Shown here: one piece after another, positions 1 to 8,998 of the stretch | Numbering within the stretch: the stretch's first letter is position 1 | Layout of the letters: every line of letters begins with the position of its first letter | Assembly: GCA_017451145.1 (NCBI GenBank) | Contig: JAFSSG010000003.1 | Span: 1 to 24,429, forward strand | DNA length: 24,429 bases | From: Clostridia bacterium | GTDB taxonomy: Bacteria > Bacillota_A > Clostridia > UBA1381 | Direction: 5' to 3' | The notes under the pieces: model-generated | Seen by the model: the letters and a program-made list of their open reading frames with translations, nothing else | Told to the model about the DNA's origin: nothing | Databases searched by the model: none | Position numbers and translations under genes: made by a program

Positions 1-291
1 ACCTGTTGGCTTTTGGCAGTGCTACACCCCGAACTGTTTTGCGGTGCGGTAATATGCTGTGGGGGCGGACTGTATTGGGCAGGTGGGTGTGTGAGTATTC
101 CCGTTATCGCCGTTCATGGTGACGCTGACAGCACAGTTTTATGCAGAGAGAGCGAGATTATGGTGGAAAAAGTAAATAAATCGGGCGGAAATGCCAAGCT
201 CGTCATTAAAAAAGGGTACGAGCATGACGTATGGACAAGCACATACAGCGATCCAAAAACATATGAGTGGTTGTTTAAGAATAAAAGATGA
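1..291 (+). CDS. Alpha/beta-hydrolase esterase, C-terminal fragment (5' end outside window)
   Basis: The reading frame is open from base 1 and stops at 289-291, so the start lies upstream. The visible 96 residues look like the C-terminal part of a dienelactone-hydrolase / prolyl-oligopeptidase-like esterase of the type found among secreted carbohydrate esterases. Visible landmarks are HPELF after the expected nucleophile elbow (the catalytic Ser is outside the window), the strand IPVIAVHGDAD carrying the likely catalytic Asp, and GYEHDVW with the likely catalytic His. The ending YSDPKTYEWLFKNKR is typical of this group. The substrate is unknown; acetylated or feruloylated plant polysaccharide is a guess. 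The symporter downstream has its own promoter, so the two need not be one operon. Confidence is good for the fold and low for the substrate. Confidence 0.75.
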   Translation, partial: TCWLLAVLHPELFCGAVICCGGGLYWAGGCVSIPVIAVHGDADSTVLCRESEIMVEKVNKSGGNAKLVIKKGYEHDVWTSTYSDPKTYEWLFKNKR

Positions 292-300
292 TACTTTTTG

Positions 301-329
301 TTGACGAATTATGACAACTGTGCTATAAT
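301..329 (+). promoter_or_regulatory. Sigma-A promoter for the symporter gene
   Basis: A -35 TTGACG (301-306) and a -10 TATAAT (324-329) are separated by 17 bp, with an extended -10 TGC directly before the -10. The predicted start near 336 gives a leader of about 35 nt. A GAGAGGA ribosome binding site lies at 354-360, before the ATG at 371. Confidence 0.8.
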
Positions 330-370
330 ATTTTGGTTATTTAAGGTAAAAACGAGAGGATTGATTTAAA

Positions 371-1936
371 ATGGCAGCAACAATAATTTTGCTTATTGCA
401 TTTTTTGCGGTGATGATAGGCGTCGGCGTGTATTGCCGTAAAAATGCGACTGACGTAAACGGATTCGTCTTGGCAGGAAGAAGCGTAGGACCTTGGCTTA
501 CGGCGTTTGCGTTTGGAACATCATATTTTTCCGCAGTTATTTTCGTGGGCTATGCAGGACAGTTCGGCTGGAATTTCGGACTTTCATCAACCTGGATAGG
601 TCTCGGAAACGCCTTTATCGGCTCACTTTTGGCATGGAGCATCTTAGGACGCAGAACACGCATTATGACGCAGTATTTAGACAGTAAAACGATGCCCGAT
701 TTCTTCGGTAGCCGTTATAATTCAAAGGCACTCAAAATTTTTGCGTCGATTATAGTATTTATATTTCTAATACCATATACAGCGTCTTTATATAACGGAC
801 TTTCCAGCCTTTTCAATATTGCATTTTCCGTTCCGTATTGGGTATGTATTCTGATTATGGCGGTTTTAACGGGACTTTATGTGATATTCGGCGGATATAT
901 GGCAACGGCAATAAATGACTTTATCCAAGGTATAGTAATGCTTTTCGGTATCGTGATTGTAATTGCCTCAGTTTTAGTAAGCAAGGGCGGATTTATTCAG
1001 GCGGTTAATGATCTTTCTCAGATTGAGGCGGAAGGAACGGCATTAAACGGTGCATTTACGGCATTTTTAGGACCTGATCCGCTGTCGCTTTTGTTTGTTG
1101 TCATTCTGACGTCGCTCGGCACGTGGGGACTTCCGCAGATGGTCGGAAAATTCTATTCCATAAAGAGCGAGGACTCGGTCAGAAAAGGCACGATTATTTC
1201 TACATTTTTTGCAATAATTGTGGCAGGTGGATGCTACTTTTTAGGCGGATTCGGAAGACTTTTCCAGCCCGAAACAACGGCGGAGGGCAAAATCCTTTTC
1301 GATACGGTTGTACCGTCAATGCTCAAAGACCTAAACCCGATTGTTATAGGAATTGTAATTGTTTTGGTGCTTTCCGCATCAATGTCAACCCTTTCATCGC
1401 TTGTCTTAACGTCAAGCTCGACATTGACGCTTGACGTAATAGTGCCAAATCGGAAAAAAGAAACATCCGAAAAAAATACGGTCTTGATTATGCGACTGTT
1501 TATCGTGTTCTTTATCATAATTTCTGCAATTATTGCAGTTGTAAAGGATGCAAATCCGGGACTTACCTTTATCGCACAGATGATGGGCGTTTCGTGGGGA
1601 GCATTGGCAGGGGCATTTTTAGCACCCTTCCTGTACGGACTGTATTGGAAACGCACAACAAAAGCGTCTGCATTTGTCTGCTTTATCTATGGCACAGCCT
1701 TGATGGTTTTCCAAATGTATGTAAGCCTTTCGGGAATTAAGTTTGAAAACGCATTTATGGCGTATATGTTCAATAACTCAATCCGTTCAGGCGTTTTGGC
1801 AATGGTAGGCGGACTCATCATTGTCCCGATAGTTTCCCTATTCACAAAAGCACCTAAAAAGGAAGATGTAGAAAACGCATTCTCATGTTACAATAAAGAG
1901 GTAGTAACGGTAGCAAAGGACTCATTGGGAGAATAG
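371..1936 (+). CDS. Sodium:solute symporter (SSS family)
   Basis: A 521-residue integral membrane protein with about 13 hydrophobic segments, the usual size for the SSS family (PutP, vSGLT, sialic-acid SiaT). It should couple inward sodium flow to uptake of a small organic solute. The N-terminal signature AGRSVGPWLTAFAFGTSYFS matches the family's first helices and loop. The eighth-helix motif SASMSTLSS (residues 335-343) keeps Ser339/Thr340, which correspond to the Na2-site Ser/Thr pair of PutP. The ATG is preceded by GAGAGGA with a 10-nt gap. The substrate cannot be named from sequence: sugar, sialic acid, proline or another organic acid are all possible. An esterase fragment lies upstream, which is compatible with glycan scavenging, but that is inference. 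A hairpin terminator follows closely. Confidence 0.9.
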   Translation: MAATIILLIAFFAVMIGVGVYCRKNATDVNGFVLAGRSVGPWLTAFAFGTSYFSAVIFVGYAGQFGWNFGLSSTWIGLGNAFIGSLLAWSILGRRTRIMTQYLDSKTMPDFFGSRYNSKALKIFASIIVFIFLIPYTASLYNGLSSLFNIAFSVPYWVCILIMAVLTGLYVIFGGYMATAINDFIQGIVMLFGIVIVIASVLVSKGGFIQAVNDLSQIEAEGTALNGAFTAFLGPDPLSLLFVVILTSLGTWGLPQMVGKFYSIKSEDSVRKGTIISTFFAIIVAGGCYFLGGFGRLFQPETTAEGKILFDTVVPSMLKDLNPIVIGIVIVLVLSASMSTLSSLVLTSSSTLTLDVIVPNRKKETSEKNTVLIMRLFIVFFIIISAIIAVVKDANPGLTFIAQMMGVSWGALAGAFLAPFLYGLYWKRTTKASAFVCFIYGTALMVFQMYVSLSGIKFENAFMAYMFNNSIRSGVLAMVGGLIIVPIVSLFTKAPKKEDVENAFSCYNKEVVTVAKDSLGE

Positions 1937-1958
1937 AATATAATCGAAAAAGAAAAAG

Positions 1959-1985
1959 AATAGCACAGCTCAAGCTGTGCTATTT
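1959..1985. terminator. Bidirectional Rho-independent terminator
   Basis: An 11-bp perfect stem, AATAGCACAGC / GCTGTGCTATT (1959-1969 and 1974-1984), encloses a TCAA loop. On the minus strand it is followed by two runs of five T (rc of 1941-1958), so it ends the comEC-holA transcript efficiently. On the plus strand the tail TTATTG is weaker but serves the symporter. Its right arm contains the holA stop codon. Confidence 0.85.
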
Positions 1986-2996
1986 TATTGCTTCTGCGAC
2001 ATATTCGATTAAGGCCGTCCATTCGTCGATTAAGCCTTGCTTTATTTTGAGGTCGTATTCCGCCGTTTTGCAAATTCTATCCGTTAAAAACCCTTCAGAA
2101 AACCTTCTTGATTTATCGGCATACATTTTTGCGGCGGAGGGTTTTATTTTTAATTGACCGCTTATCATATCATAATTTGCACCGCTGTCCAAAAGCAGTT
2201 TTGTTCTCAAAAGCTTATCAAAATTTGAGTTCAAAAGATAGAGAATTCCAAAAGCGGAAGAATTGCCTTCTTTAAGGCGTAACAGCGTCTTCATAGCGGT
2301 GTCCCTGTCGCCCTTTGAAATGGCGTCGGTTATGTCAAAAATCACAATACTCATAGGTTTGGAAACCGCTTTATCTATATCGCTCTGGAAAATCTCGCCG
2401 TCGCAGTAGTTAAAGAGCTTGTAAAGCTCATTTTTTATATTGTTAAGTCCCGGATCGCATAGCTCCAAAAGGTGTTCGGCAGCTGATTTCGATATTTTTC
2501 TGCCGTTTTTCTGTGCCTCACGCACAATCCACGCCGTCAACTCATAAGGCTGTAGATAGCAAAATTCAACAGGCAGTCCGTATTTTGCGACTGTTTTATA
2601 GCTGCTGCTACGCTTATCGACATCATATTCATCAAAAACCACTATAACAAAATCCGGCAAATTTTTAAGCTTCTGAATCCAAAAATCCACCATTTCAGGC
2701 GATAAAGAAGGCTTTGCCTTGAAAATTCCGCTGTCCTTTACGATAACAACCTTTTTCTCTGCCATAACGGGAAAGGCGTCTATCGCACCGTCGATTTTGT
2801 CGGCGTCAAAATCCTTGCCGTCCAAAAAGATGCGGTTAAAATCGCCAAAATCGTCATCGGCGACAAGGTTTATCATATAGTTGACATACGAATCCTTAAC
2901 AAAAGTTTCCTCGCCGAAAAATAGGTATAGATTACCTATATTTTTTTCCTTTAACTGCTTTTTCAGCGTAAGAAAGCTATCTTCTTTTTGAGGCAT
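1980..2996 (-). CDS. holA: DNA polymerase III subunit delta
   Basis: A 338-residue protein of the usual HolA length. The delta subunit is the wrench of the clamp loader: with delta' and tau/gamma it opens the beta sliding clamp and loads it on primed DNA. The N-terminus NLYLFFGEETFVKDSYV matches the delta-family start (the degenerate P-loop region of its AAA-like fold). The centre has the typical SIVIFDITDAI and C-terminal collar-domain helices. The start ATG overlaps the end of comEC by 20 bp, implying translational coupling. The comEC-holA order is widespread in Firmicutes and supports the call. The gene ends within the bidirectional terminator. Confidence 0.93.
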   Translation of the reverse strand: MPQKEDSFLTLKKQLKEKNIGNLYLFFGEETFVKDSYVNYMINLVADDDFGDFNRIFLDGKDFDADKIDGAIDAFPVMAEKKVVIVKDSGIFKAKPSLSPEMVDFWIQKLKNLPDFVIVVFDEYDVDKRSSSYKTVAKYGLPVEFCYLQPYELTAWIVREAQKNGRKISKSAAEHLLELCDPGLNNIKNELYKLFNYCDGEIFQSDIDKAVSKPMSIVIFDITDAISKGDRDTAMKTLLRLKEGNSSAFGILYLLNSNFDKLLRTKLLLDSGANYDMISGQLKIKPSAAKMYADKSRRFSEGFLTDRICKTAEYDLKIKQGLIDEWTALIEYVAEAIK

Positions 2997-5301
2997 TCTG
3001 ATCCCCTCCCATCAAAGAATTGTATTTTATATTCCCATTTTTATTGACTTTTAACCGTATATCGCCGAGTCGGTCTGTTCTCAAAACGACAGAGCCCATA
3101 TTTTCGAGCCTTGCGACGACATCTTTGTTAGGAAGTCCGTATCTGTTGCCCTTGCCGACGCTTATTACGGAAATACGCGGATTTACCGAATCGAGAAAGG
3201 CAAAATCGTTTGCGTCTTTCGAGCCGTGATGCCCGACCTTTAAAACATCGATGTTTTGAGGTGGCAAAAGGTCCTCCTCCGCCTCAAAATCGCCCGTAAA
3301 CAGTGCGGAAAAATCGCCGTAATCTGCAAGTATTACTAAGGAAGTGTCGTTTTCATTTTCCTTGTCAATTAAGGCGTTGTCGGGTGCTATTACCGAAAGC
3401 GTCAACCCTGAACGGAACTGTATTTTGTCGCCGAGTCCCAAATATTCGATTTTTATATGTCTTTTTTCTGCTGTTTCCTCTAATTTTTTGCGATACTTGC
3501 TGTCCGGCATGGAATCAGGCATCACAATAGTGTTGATTTTGAGATTTTCTGCTGCTGTAATTATGCCTTCTGCGTGGTCTTTGTGATAATGCGAAACAAT
3601 GGCAACATCGATATGCGTAAATCCGTGTGAAACAAGATACGGTAAAAAGACGCTTTCGCCGACGTTATAATTCTCCTCATAATCACTCGCTCCACCGCCG
3701 TCGATTAAAACCGTTTCGCCTCTGCTCGTGTGCAAAACTGCGGCGTCGCCCTGCCCGACATTTACAAAATAAAGCCCAAGCGAATTTATGCTAAAATCAA
3801 GGGCGATGCAGATGAAAAGACCTGCTACCGCTGAAAGTATGAGCTTGGTCTGGTATGTGTCAAATTTTGACCTGACCGTCCGAATGAGTGCCCACCACAA
3901 AAGGCAATAAAGTATGATTTTTATGCCCGACGGGCGAGGGAGCGTGATGTAGTAAAACGGCAATTTTGACACAAGAACGGGAAAAAGCTTTATAATTGAA
4001 ATTGTAACTGAATAAACGGGCATCAAAAGCTCGGTAAGTACGCTCGGAGCTATAAACATAACGGGCGTAAGTAAAATCAAAACCGCAACAAATGGTAGTA
4101 TAAGCGGTATCAAAAATACCGAGTATAGCGAAATCCCGTTAAAATAGTATGCCGCAAAGGGCAAAGTGCCAAAGGACAGAATAATCCATAGCGTAAGCGG
4201 AGCGGAAAGCCTGTTTTTGCGTAAAATGCGTGATTTTGACAAAAACCGGTAAATCGGCTTATAGCAAAGACATACAAGAGCCGACGAAATTACCGACATC
4301 ATAAACCCGCCGTCAAAGCATAAAAGCGGATTTAAAAGGGTCAAAAGGAGTGCGACGGCAGAAAGGATGCTGAGCTTGTCGGAATATCCTTTAAACCTGT
4401 TCATAACAAGAACCAATCCTGCTACAAGCCCTGCTTTTAGGGCAATAGGGGAGTTGTTTATAAATATCAGATATAATGAAAGCAGGATAAGGAAAAATAT
4501 GTTTTTCCGCTTTCTTTTGGAGAACAGGAATGACGCAAAAACCAGCATAACCGATATATGCGAAAATGGTGAATATAAAATCCGCAAAACACCCGTCTTT
4601 GTCAAGAATGAGCGATAGGATTTGTCAAATCGGCTTTTGTCCCCGAAAATCACGGCAGATGCAAAAGCGAACTCATCTTTACCAAGTAAATTCTCCATAT
4701 TTTTGTAAATGTGCTGTTTTAGTTTTCCCGAAAGAAAAGCAGGAGAAAACCGCTTTTCCGTAACGCCCTTGGTAAGCTCTAAAGCGGTAAGACGCGACAA
4801 AATCCCAAGACTTTTATAATAACGCTTGTAATTAAACTCAAATTCGTTAGAGGCTTCGGAAAAGTCGGTCAAAAAGCCCCAAGCGGTAACGGTATCGCCG
4901 AAATCCAACTCTTGCTCGGTATTTAAAAGGATTTTTGCGTTCGTATCGTATGTATTTTCCAAGTAGGAAATGGAGGATAAGTCAAGCTCGTAACGGTATT
5001 TGTATTTCGATTCGGAAATTTTCGGGAGCGAGGATATAACGCCCGTCACTTCTACATATTTTTCGGGGAATTCCTCAAAAAGATGGTTTTGGGAGGCTAT
5101 GTTATACCGAACACTGCCGAAAATCATCATAAATGCCGCGATTGCTATAACAGAAAGTCTGTATTTCATAAAAATACGTCCGACAGCGGCGGCAAAAAAT
5201 ACACTCAATATGAAAATCGTAAAATACGGCAGGGTAATAAGCGGAGACAGGACAATGCCCAAAATATATGAAATGGCACATACAAAAACAACCGACATCA
5301 T
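2977..5301 (-). CDS. comEC: DNA internalization / competence channel protein ComEC (Rec2)
   Basis: A 774-residue protein with the full ComEC layout. It has N-terminal membrane helices and an extracellular OB-like domain (about residues 60-175), a multi-helix Competence domain (about 200-500), and a C-terminal metallo-beta-lactamase-like domain (about 515-760). The last contains VNVGQGDAA, SHYHKDHAEG (H571, H573, D575, H576), FTGDF and KVGHHGS. ComEC carries transforming single-stranded DNA across the membrane, and the MBL domain is thought to degrade the other strand. Two adjacent ATGs exist (5301 and 5298); the first sits 9 nt from a GGGAG site. The gene is complete, but other com genes are not in this window, so actual competence is not shown. 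Its promoter lies back-to-back with that of alaS. Confidence 0.94.
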   Translation of the reverse strand: MMSVVFVCAISYILGIVLSPLITLPYFTIFILSVFFAAAVGRIFMKYRLSVIAIAAFMMIFGSVRYNIASQNHLFEEFPEKYVEVTGVISSLPKISESKYKYRYELDLSSISYLENTYDTNAKILLNTEQELDFGDTVTAWGFLTDFSEASNEFEFNYKRYYKSLGILSRLTALELTKGVTEKRFSPAFLSGKLKQHIYKNMENLLGKDEFAFASAVIFGDKSRFDKSYRSFLTKTGVLRILYSPFSHISVMLVFASFLFSKRKRKNIFFLILLSLYLIFINNSPIALKAGLVAGLVLVMNRFKGYSDKLSILSAVALLLTLLNPLLCFDGGFMMSVISSALVCLCYKPIYRFLSKSRILRKNRLSAPLTLWIILSFGTLPFAAYYFNGISLYSVFLIPLILPFVAVLILLTPVMFIAPSVLTELLMPVYSVTISIIKLFPVLVSKLPFYYITLPRPSGIKIILYCLLWWALIRTVRSKFDTYQTKLILSAVAGLFICIALDFSINSLGLYFVNVGQGDAAVLHTSRGETVLIDGGGASDYEENYNVGESVFLPYLVSHGFTHIDVAIVSHYHKDHAEGIITAAENLKINTIVMPDSMPDSKYRKKLEETAEKRHIKIEYLGLGDKIQFRSGLTLSVIAPDNALIDKENENDTSLVILADYGDFSALFTGDFEAEEDLLPPQNIDVLKVGHHGSKDANDFAFLDSVNPRISVISVGKGNRYGLPNKDVVARLENMGSVVLRTDRLGDIRLKVNKNGNIKYNSLMGGDQNASKRR

Positions 5302-5361
5302 TTAAAAATTCTCCCTATGCAGTAATAATCGTAAAAACCGATAACCGTACCAACGCAATAT

Positions 5362-5390
5362 ATTTTACCATAAAAGGCGAACTTTTACAA
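5362..5390 (-). promoter_or_regulatory. Promoter for comEC-holA
   Basis: Read on the minus strand, TTGTAA (5390-5385) and TAAAAT (5367-5362) are separated by 17 bp, with TGG as an extended -10. It is divergent from the alaS promoter; only 9 bp separate the two -35 boxes. Confidence 0.6.
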
Positions 5391-5399
5391 TATCAAATA

Positions 5400-5428
5400 T
5401 TGACATTCAAAAAAAACTTTTATATAAT
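5400..5428 (+). promoter_or_regulatory. Consensus sigma-A promoter for the alaS-mfd operon
   Basis: A perfect TTGACA (5400-5405) and a perfect TATAAT (5423-5428) are separated by 17 bp. The leader is only about 45 nt, so there is no room for a T-box in front of alaS. Confidence 0.88.
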
Positions 5429-5479
5429 TATAGGATAAAATAACTATGACAATTTTTAATTCGGGAAGGTTGAAACGAT

Positions 5480-8113
5480 ATGGAAAAATACGGAGTAAAT
5501 GAAATACGGGAAAAGTTTTTGAGCTTTTTTGAGTCAAAAGGCTGTTTAAGATTGGGCAGTTTTTCGCTTGTGCCGAAAAATGACGCAAGTCTTTTGCTTA
5601 TAAATTCGGGTATGGCACCTATGAAAAAGTGGTTTACGGGAGCGGAAGTACCGCCCAAAAAGCGTGTAACCACCTGCCAGAAATGTATAAGAACGCCCGA
5701 TATAGAATGTGTGGGAAAAACGGCACGGCACGGCACATTTTTTGAGATGCTCGGCAATTTCTCTTTTGGCGATTATTTTAAAAGAGAGGCAATAAGCTGG
5801 GGCTGGGAATTTTTGACCGAAGTAATGGGTATCCCGAAGGAAAAGCTGTGGATAACGGTTTATGAGGAAGACGATGAGGCAAGGGATATCTGGATAAATG
5901 AGATAGGCGTTTCTCCCGAACGCGTTTTAAAGATGGGCAAAAAGGACAATTTCTGGGAGCATGGCACAGGCCCGTGCGGACCTTGCTCAGAAATCCACGT
6001 TGATAGAGGCGAGGAATACAGTTGCGGTCCCGACTGCAAGTTGGGCTGTGACTGCGACAGGTTTATGGAAGTCTGGAACCTTGTGTTTACGCAGTTTGAC
6101 AAGGACGAGGACGGAAACTATAACCGTCTTTCGCATCCTAATATTGACACGGGAATGGGACTTGAGAGATTAGCTGCAATTATGCAGGGCGTAGATAACC
6201 TTTTTGAAGTTGACACCGTAAGAAATATAATGAACCATATCTCAAAAATCGCTGGTGTTACCTATAAGAAGGACGCCAAAACCGATGTTTCGTTAAGGGT
6301 AATAACAGACCATATAAGAAGTACCGTTATGATGGTTTCGGACGGCGTTATCCCGTCAAATGAGGGCAGAGGCTATGTTTTAAGACGTCTTTTAAGACGT
6401 GCCGCACGTCATGGCAAACTTCTCGGAATAAAGAACGAATTTTTGTACGAGGTTGCCGACACGGTTATTGACGAGTCCAAACAGGGCTATCCGGAACTTG
6501 CGGAAAAACGCGAGTATATCAAGAGAATAATCCGTATTGAAGAGGAAAGATTTGCAAAAACAATAGAAGGCGGACTTGCAATCTTAAACGATTATATAAA
6601 GGAATTAAAGGACGCCAAAACCGCAGTGTTAGCAGGTGAAAAGGCGTTCAAGCTCAATGACACATACGGTTTCCCAATCGACTTGACGGTGGAAATCTGC
6701 TCCGAAGCAGGTGTTACCGTTGATTTAGAGGGTTATCAAAAAGAGCTTTCCGTACAGAAGGAAACGGCAAGAAATGCACGAAAAGACGGTTCAAGCTGGG
6801 AGGATAACGGAAGCTATGTGTTTGAAAATGCGTCCGCAACCGAGTTTTTGGGATATGACGGCTTAGAGCTGTCGGCAAAAATTGTAGGACTGGCGGCAGA
6901 GGGTGAAGTTTGTGCCGAAATAAGAGAGGGCGAAACGGGAATAATCGTAACCGACAAAACGCCTTTCTATGCGGAAATGGGCGGTCAGGCAGGTGATATA
7001 GGCGTAATCACAAAGAACGGCGGAAAAGCAAAAGTGACCGATACCAAAAAGAACGGAAACGGCATATATATGCATATCGTAACTGTGGAACAGGGCAGTT
7101 TTTCGCTGGGCGATACCGTAACACTTTCGGTATGCGAGGAAAACAGAATGGCGGTCTGCCGTAACCATAGTGCAACACACCTTTTGCATAAGGCGTTAAA
7201 GGAAGTATTGGGCGGACATGTAGCACAGGCGGGTTCGGAGGTAAACGCAAAGCATCTGCGTTTTGACTTCTCGCATTTTGAGGCTATGACCAAAGAAGAA
7301 TTGCAACAAACCGAACAAAAGGTAAATGAGGCAATCTTGAAAGCTATGCCGATAACGGTAAAAGAGCTTCCGATTGACGAGGCTAAAAAGCTGGGTGCGG
7401 AGGCACAGTTCGGCGAAAAATACGGGGATATTGTGCGTGTTGTTTCAATGGGTGACTATTCGGTTGAATTCTGCGGAGGAACACATCTTAAAAATACGGC
7501 AAACGCAGGACTTTTCAAGCTGATTTCCGAGAGCGGTGTTGCAGCTGGAACAAGAAGAATTGAGGCAGTAACGGGAATGGGCGTTATGGAATATATCAAA
7601 AACAAAGATGCCCTTATCGAAAAAACAGCAGTATCGCTAAAGGCGAATAATCCGCTTGAAATCGACAAAAAAGCGGAACAGGTTATGGGCGAGACTAAGG
7701 AAATCAAACGTCAGTTAGACGCGTTGACCGCAAAAATGGCGGGTTCAAAAATCGACGACGTGCTTAAAAACAAGACCGAAATAAAGGGCGTAACCCTTGT
7801 TTGCGGACGGGTTGACGGACTTTCGGCAAACGATTTGAGAACATTAAGCGATGACATAAAGGCAAAAATGCCGACGGTTGCGGTTGTGCTTTGTGCAAAT
7901 ACCGACGGCAGAATAACCTTTTTGGCAACGGCATCAAAAGACGCAGTTGCAAAGGGCGTTCATTCGGGAATGATAATAAAGGAGATAACAGCGGTAGCGG
8001 GAGGCAGCGGCGGCGGAAAGCCGGATATGGCACAGGGCGGCGGAAAACTTGCCGATAAGATTGACGAGGCACTTAAAAAAGCGGAAGAAATTGTGTCCAA
8101 GCAGATAGGCTGA
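5480..8113 (+). CDS. alaS: Alanine--tRNA ligase
   Basis: An 877-residue cytoplasmic class II synthetase of full length (E. coli 876). It charges tRNA-Ala and edits misacylated Ser/Gly. The N-terminal catalytic domain shows RHGTFFEMLGNFSFGDYF (motif 2 region) and NIDTGMGLERLAA (motif 3). The editing domain has the zinc ligands H563 and H567 in NHSATH and C665 and H669 in CGGTH, one residue off the E. coli positions. The C-terminal DHHA1/C-Ala region ends in GGSGGGKPDMAQGGG. The ATG follows GGGAAGG with a 10-nt gap. It leads a run of closely spaced genes and its stop is 1 nt from the truB ATG. No T-box leader was found. Confidence 0.98.
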   Translation: MEKYGVNEIREKFLSFFESKGCLRLGSFSLVPKNDASLLLINSGMAPMKKWFTGAEVPPKKRVTTCQKCIRTPDIECVGKTARHGTFFEMLGNFSFGDYFKREAISWGWEFLTEVMGIPKEKLWITVYEEDDEARDIWINEIGVSPERVLKMGKKDNFWEHGTGPCGPCSEIHVDRGEEYSCGPDCKLGCDCDRFMEVWNLVFTQFDKDEDGNYNRLSHPNIDTGMGLERLAAIMQGVDNLFEVDTVRNIMNHISKIAGVTYKKDAKTDVSLRVITDHIRSTVMMVSDGVIPSNEGRGYVLRRLLRRAARHGKLLGIKNEFLYEVADTVIDESKQGYPELAEKREYIKRIIRIEEERFAKTIEGGLAILNDYIKELKDAKTAVLAGEKAFKLNDTYGFPIDLTVEICSEAGVTVDLEGYQKELSVQKETARNARKDGSSWEDNGSYVFENASATEFLGYDGLELSAKIVGLAAEGEVCAEIREGETGIIVTDKTPFYAEMGGQAGDIGVITKNGGKAKVTDTKKNGNGIYMHIVTVEQGSFSLGDTVTLSVCEENRMAVCRNHSATHLLHKALKEVLGGHVAQAGSEVNAKHLRFDFSHFEAMTKEELQQTEQKVNEAILKAMPITVKELPIDEAKKLGAEAQFGEKYGDIVRVVSMGDYSVEFCGGTHLKNTANAGLFKLISESGVAAGTRRIEAVTGMGVMEYIKNKDALIEKTAVSLKANNPLEIDKKAEQVMGETKEIKRQLDALTAKMAGSKIDDVLKNKTEIKGVTLVCGRVDGLSANDLRTLSDDIKAKMPTVAVVLCANTDGRITFLATASKDAVAKGVHSGMIIKEITAVAGGSGGGKPDMAQGGGKLADKIDEALKKAEEIVSKQIG

Positions 8114-8114
8114 G

Positions 8115-8996
8115 ATGAACGGAATAATCGTAATAGATAAACCGCCAAAAAAGACGTCGCATGATATGGTATATTTTGTGCGACGGCTTACTGGCATAAA
8201 AAAGGTAGGGCATACGGGAACGCTTGACCCTGATGCAACGGGCGTACTTCCTATATGTATCGGCAGGGCAACAAAAGCGGCGGATATGCTTACAGGTGCG
8301 GACAAGGAATATGAAACCGAGCTTGTTTTAGGGAAAACAACCGATACGCAGGACGCGTCGGGGAAGGTTATTTCCGAACAGACGGTAAATGTCACAGAAA
8401 AAGAAATTTTAGATACGGTATCACAATTCATAGGCGAAATTACTCAAATTCCGCCTATGTTTTCTGCCATAAAACAGGACGGCAAAAAGCTTTATGAATT
8501 GGCAAGACAAGGTATCAGCGTTGAGCGGAAGGCGAGGAAGGTCACCGTTTACGGCATAGACGTAACTGAAATCGATTTGGAAAACAATACCGTAAAATTG
8601 ACGGTTCGCTGTTCAAAAGGCACATATATCCGCACACTTTGCGAGGATATAGGCAAAAAGCTCGGCGTAGGTGCGTATATGAACACGCTGAGGCGTACAA
8701 AAAGTGCGGGATTTGGCTTGGAGCAAAGCCATACCGTAGAAGAGCTTACAAAAATGAAAGAGGAAAACAAGCTAAATGAGGCGGTTTTACCCCTTGACAG
8801 CATTTTTTCGGAATATGACAAAATCAAATTACCCGATTTTCTTGCCAAAAAAGTGAAAAACGGTGTAAAAATCGGCTATAAAAGTGCGGAAAACGGCAAA
8901 AAATACCGCATTTATGATGAAAACGGTGCATTTTTGTGCATATCCGAATGTAATAACGGAGAGCTTATATTAAAAAAGGCTTTTTGGGTGGAATAA
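8115..8996 (+). CDS. truB: tRNA pseudouridine(55) synthase
   Basis: A 293-residue protein that isomerises U55 in the T-loop of tRNAs. The family signature HTGTLDPDATGVLP contains the catalytic Asp38 (E. coli Asp48). VIDKPPKKTSHD near the N-terminus and CSKGTYIRTLCEDIG in the middle are further TruB motifs. The last 55 residues form the PUA-like C-terminal domain typical of Gram-positive TruB. It starts 1 nt after the alaS stop, with no strong ribosome binding site, so translation is probably coupled to alaS. ribF follows after 2 nt, the classic truB-ribF pairing; here alaS replaces the usual rbfA upstream. Confidence 0.97.
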   Translation: MNGIIVIDKPPKKTSHDMVYFVRRLTGIKKVGHTGTLDPDATGVLPICIGRATKAADMLTGADKEYETELVLGKTTDTQDASGKVISEQTVNVTEKEILDTVSQFIGEITQIPPMFSAIKQDGKKLYELARQGISVERKARKVTVYGIDVTEIDLENNTVKLTVRCSKGTYIRTLCEDIGKKLGVGAYMNTLRRTKSAGFGLEQSHTVEELTKMKEENKLNEAVLPLDSIFSEYDKIKLPDFLAKKVKNGVKIGYKSAENGKKYRIYDENGAFLCISECNNGELILKKAFWVE

Positions 8997-8998
8997 TA

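Noticed and set aside
5429..5479. T-box leader in front of alaS
   Set aside because: The predicted leader is only about 45 nt, far too short, and has no T-box sequence or terminator/antiterminator.
7934..8431. Long minus-strand open frames inside alaS, truB, mfd and typA
   Set aside because: They lie antisense to strongly conserved genes, lack ribosome binding sites and have compositions expected of shadow frames.
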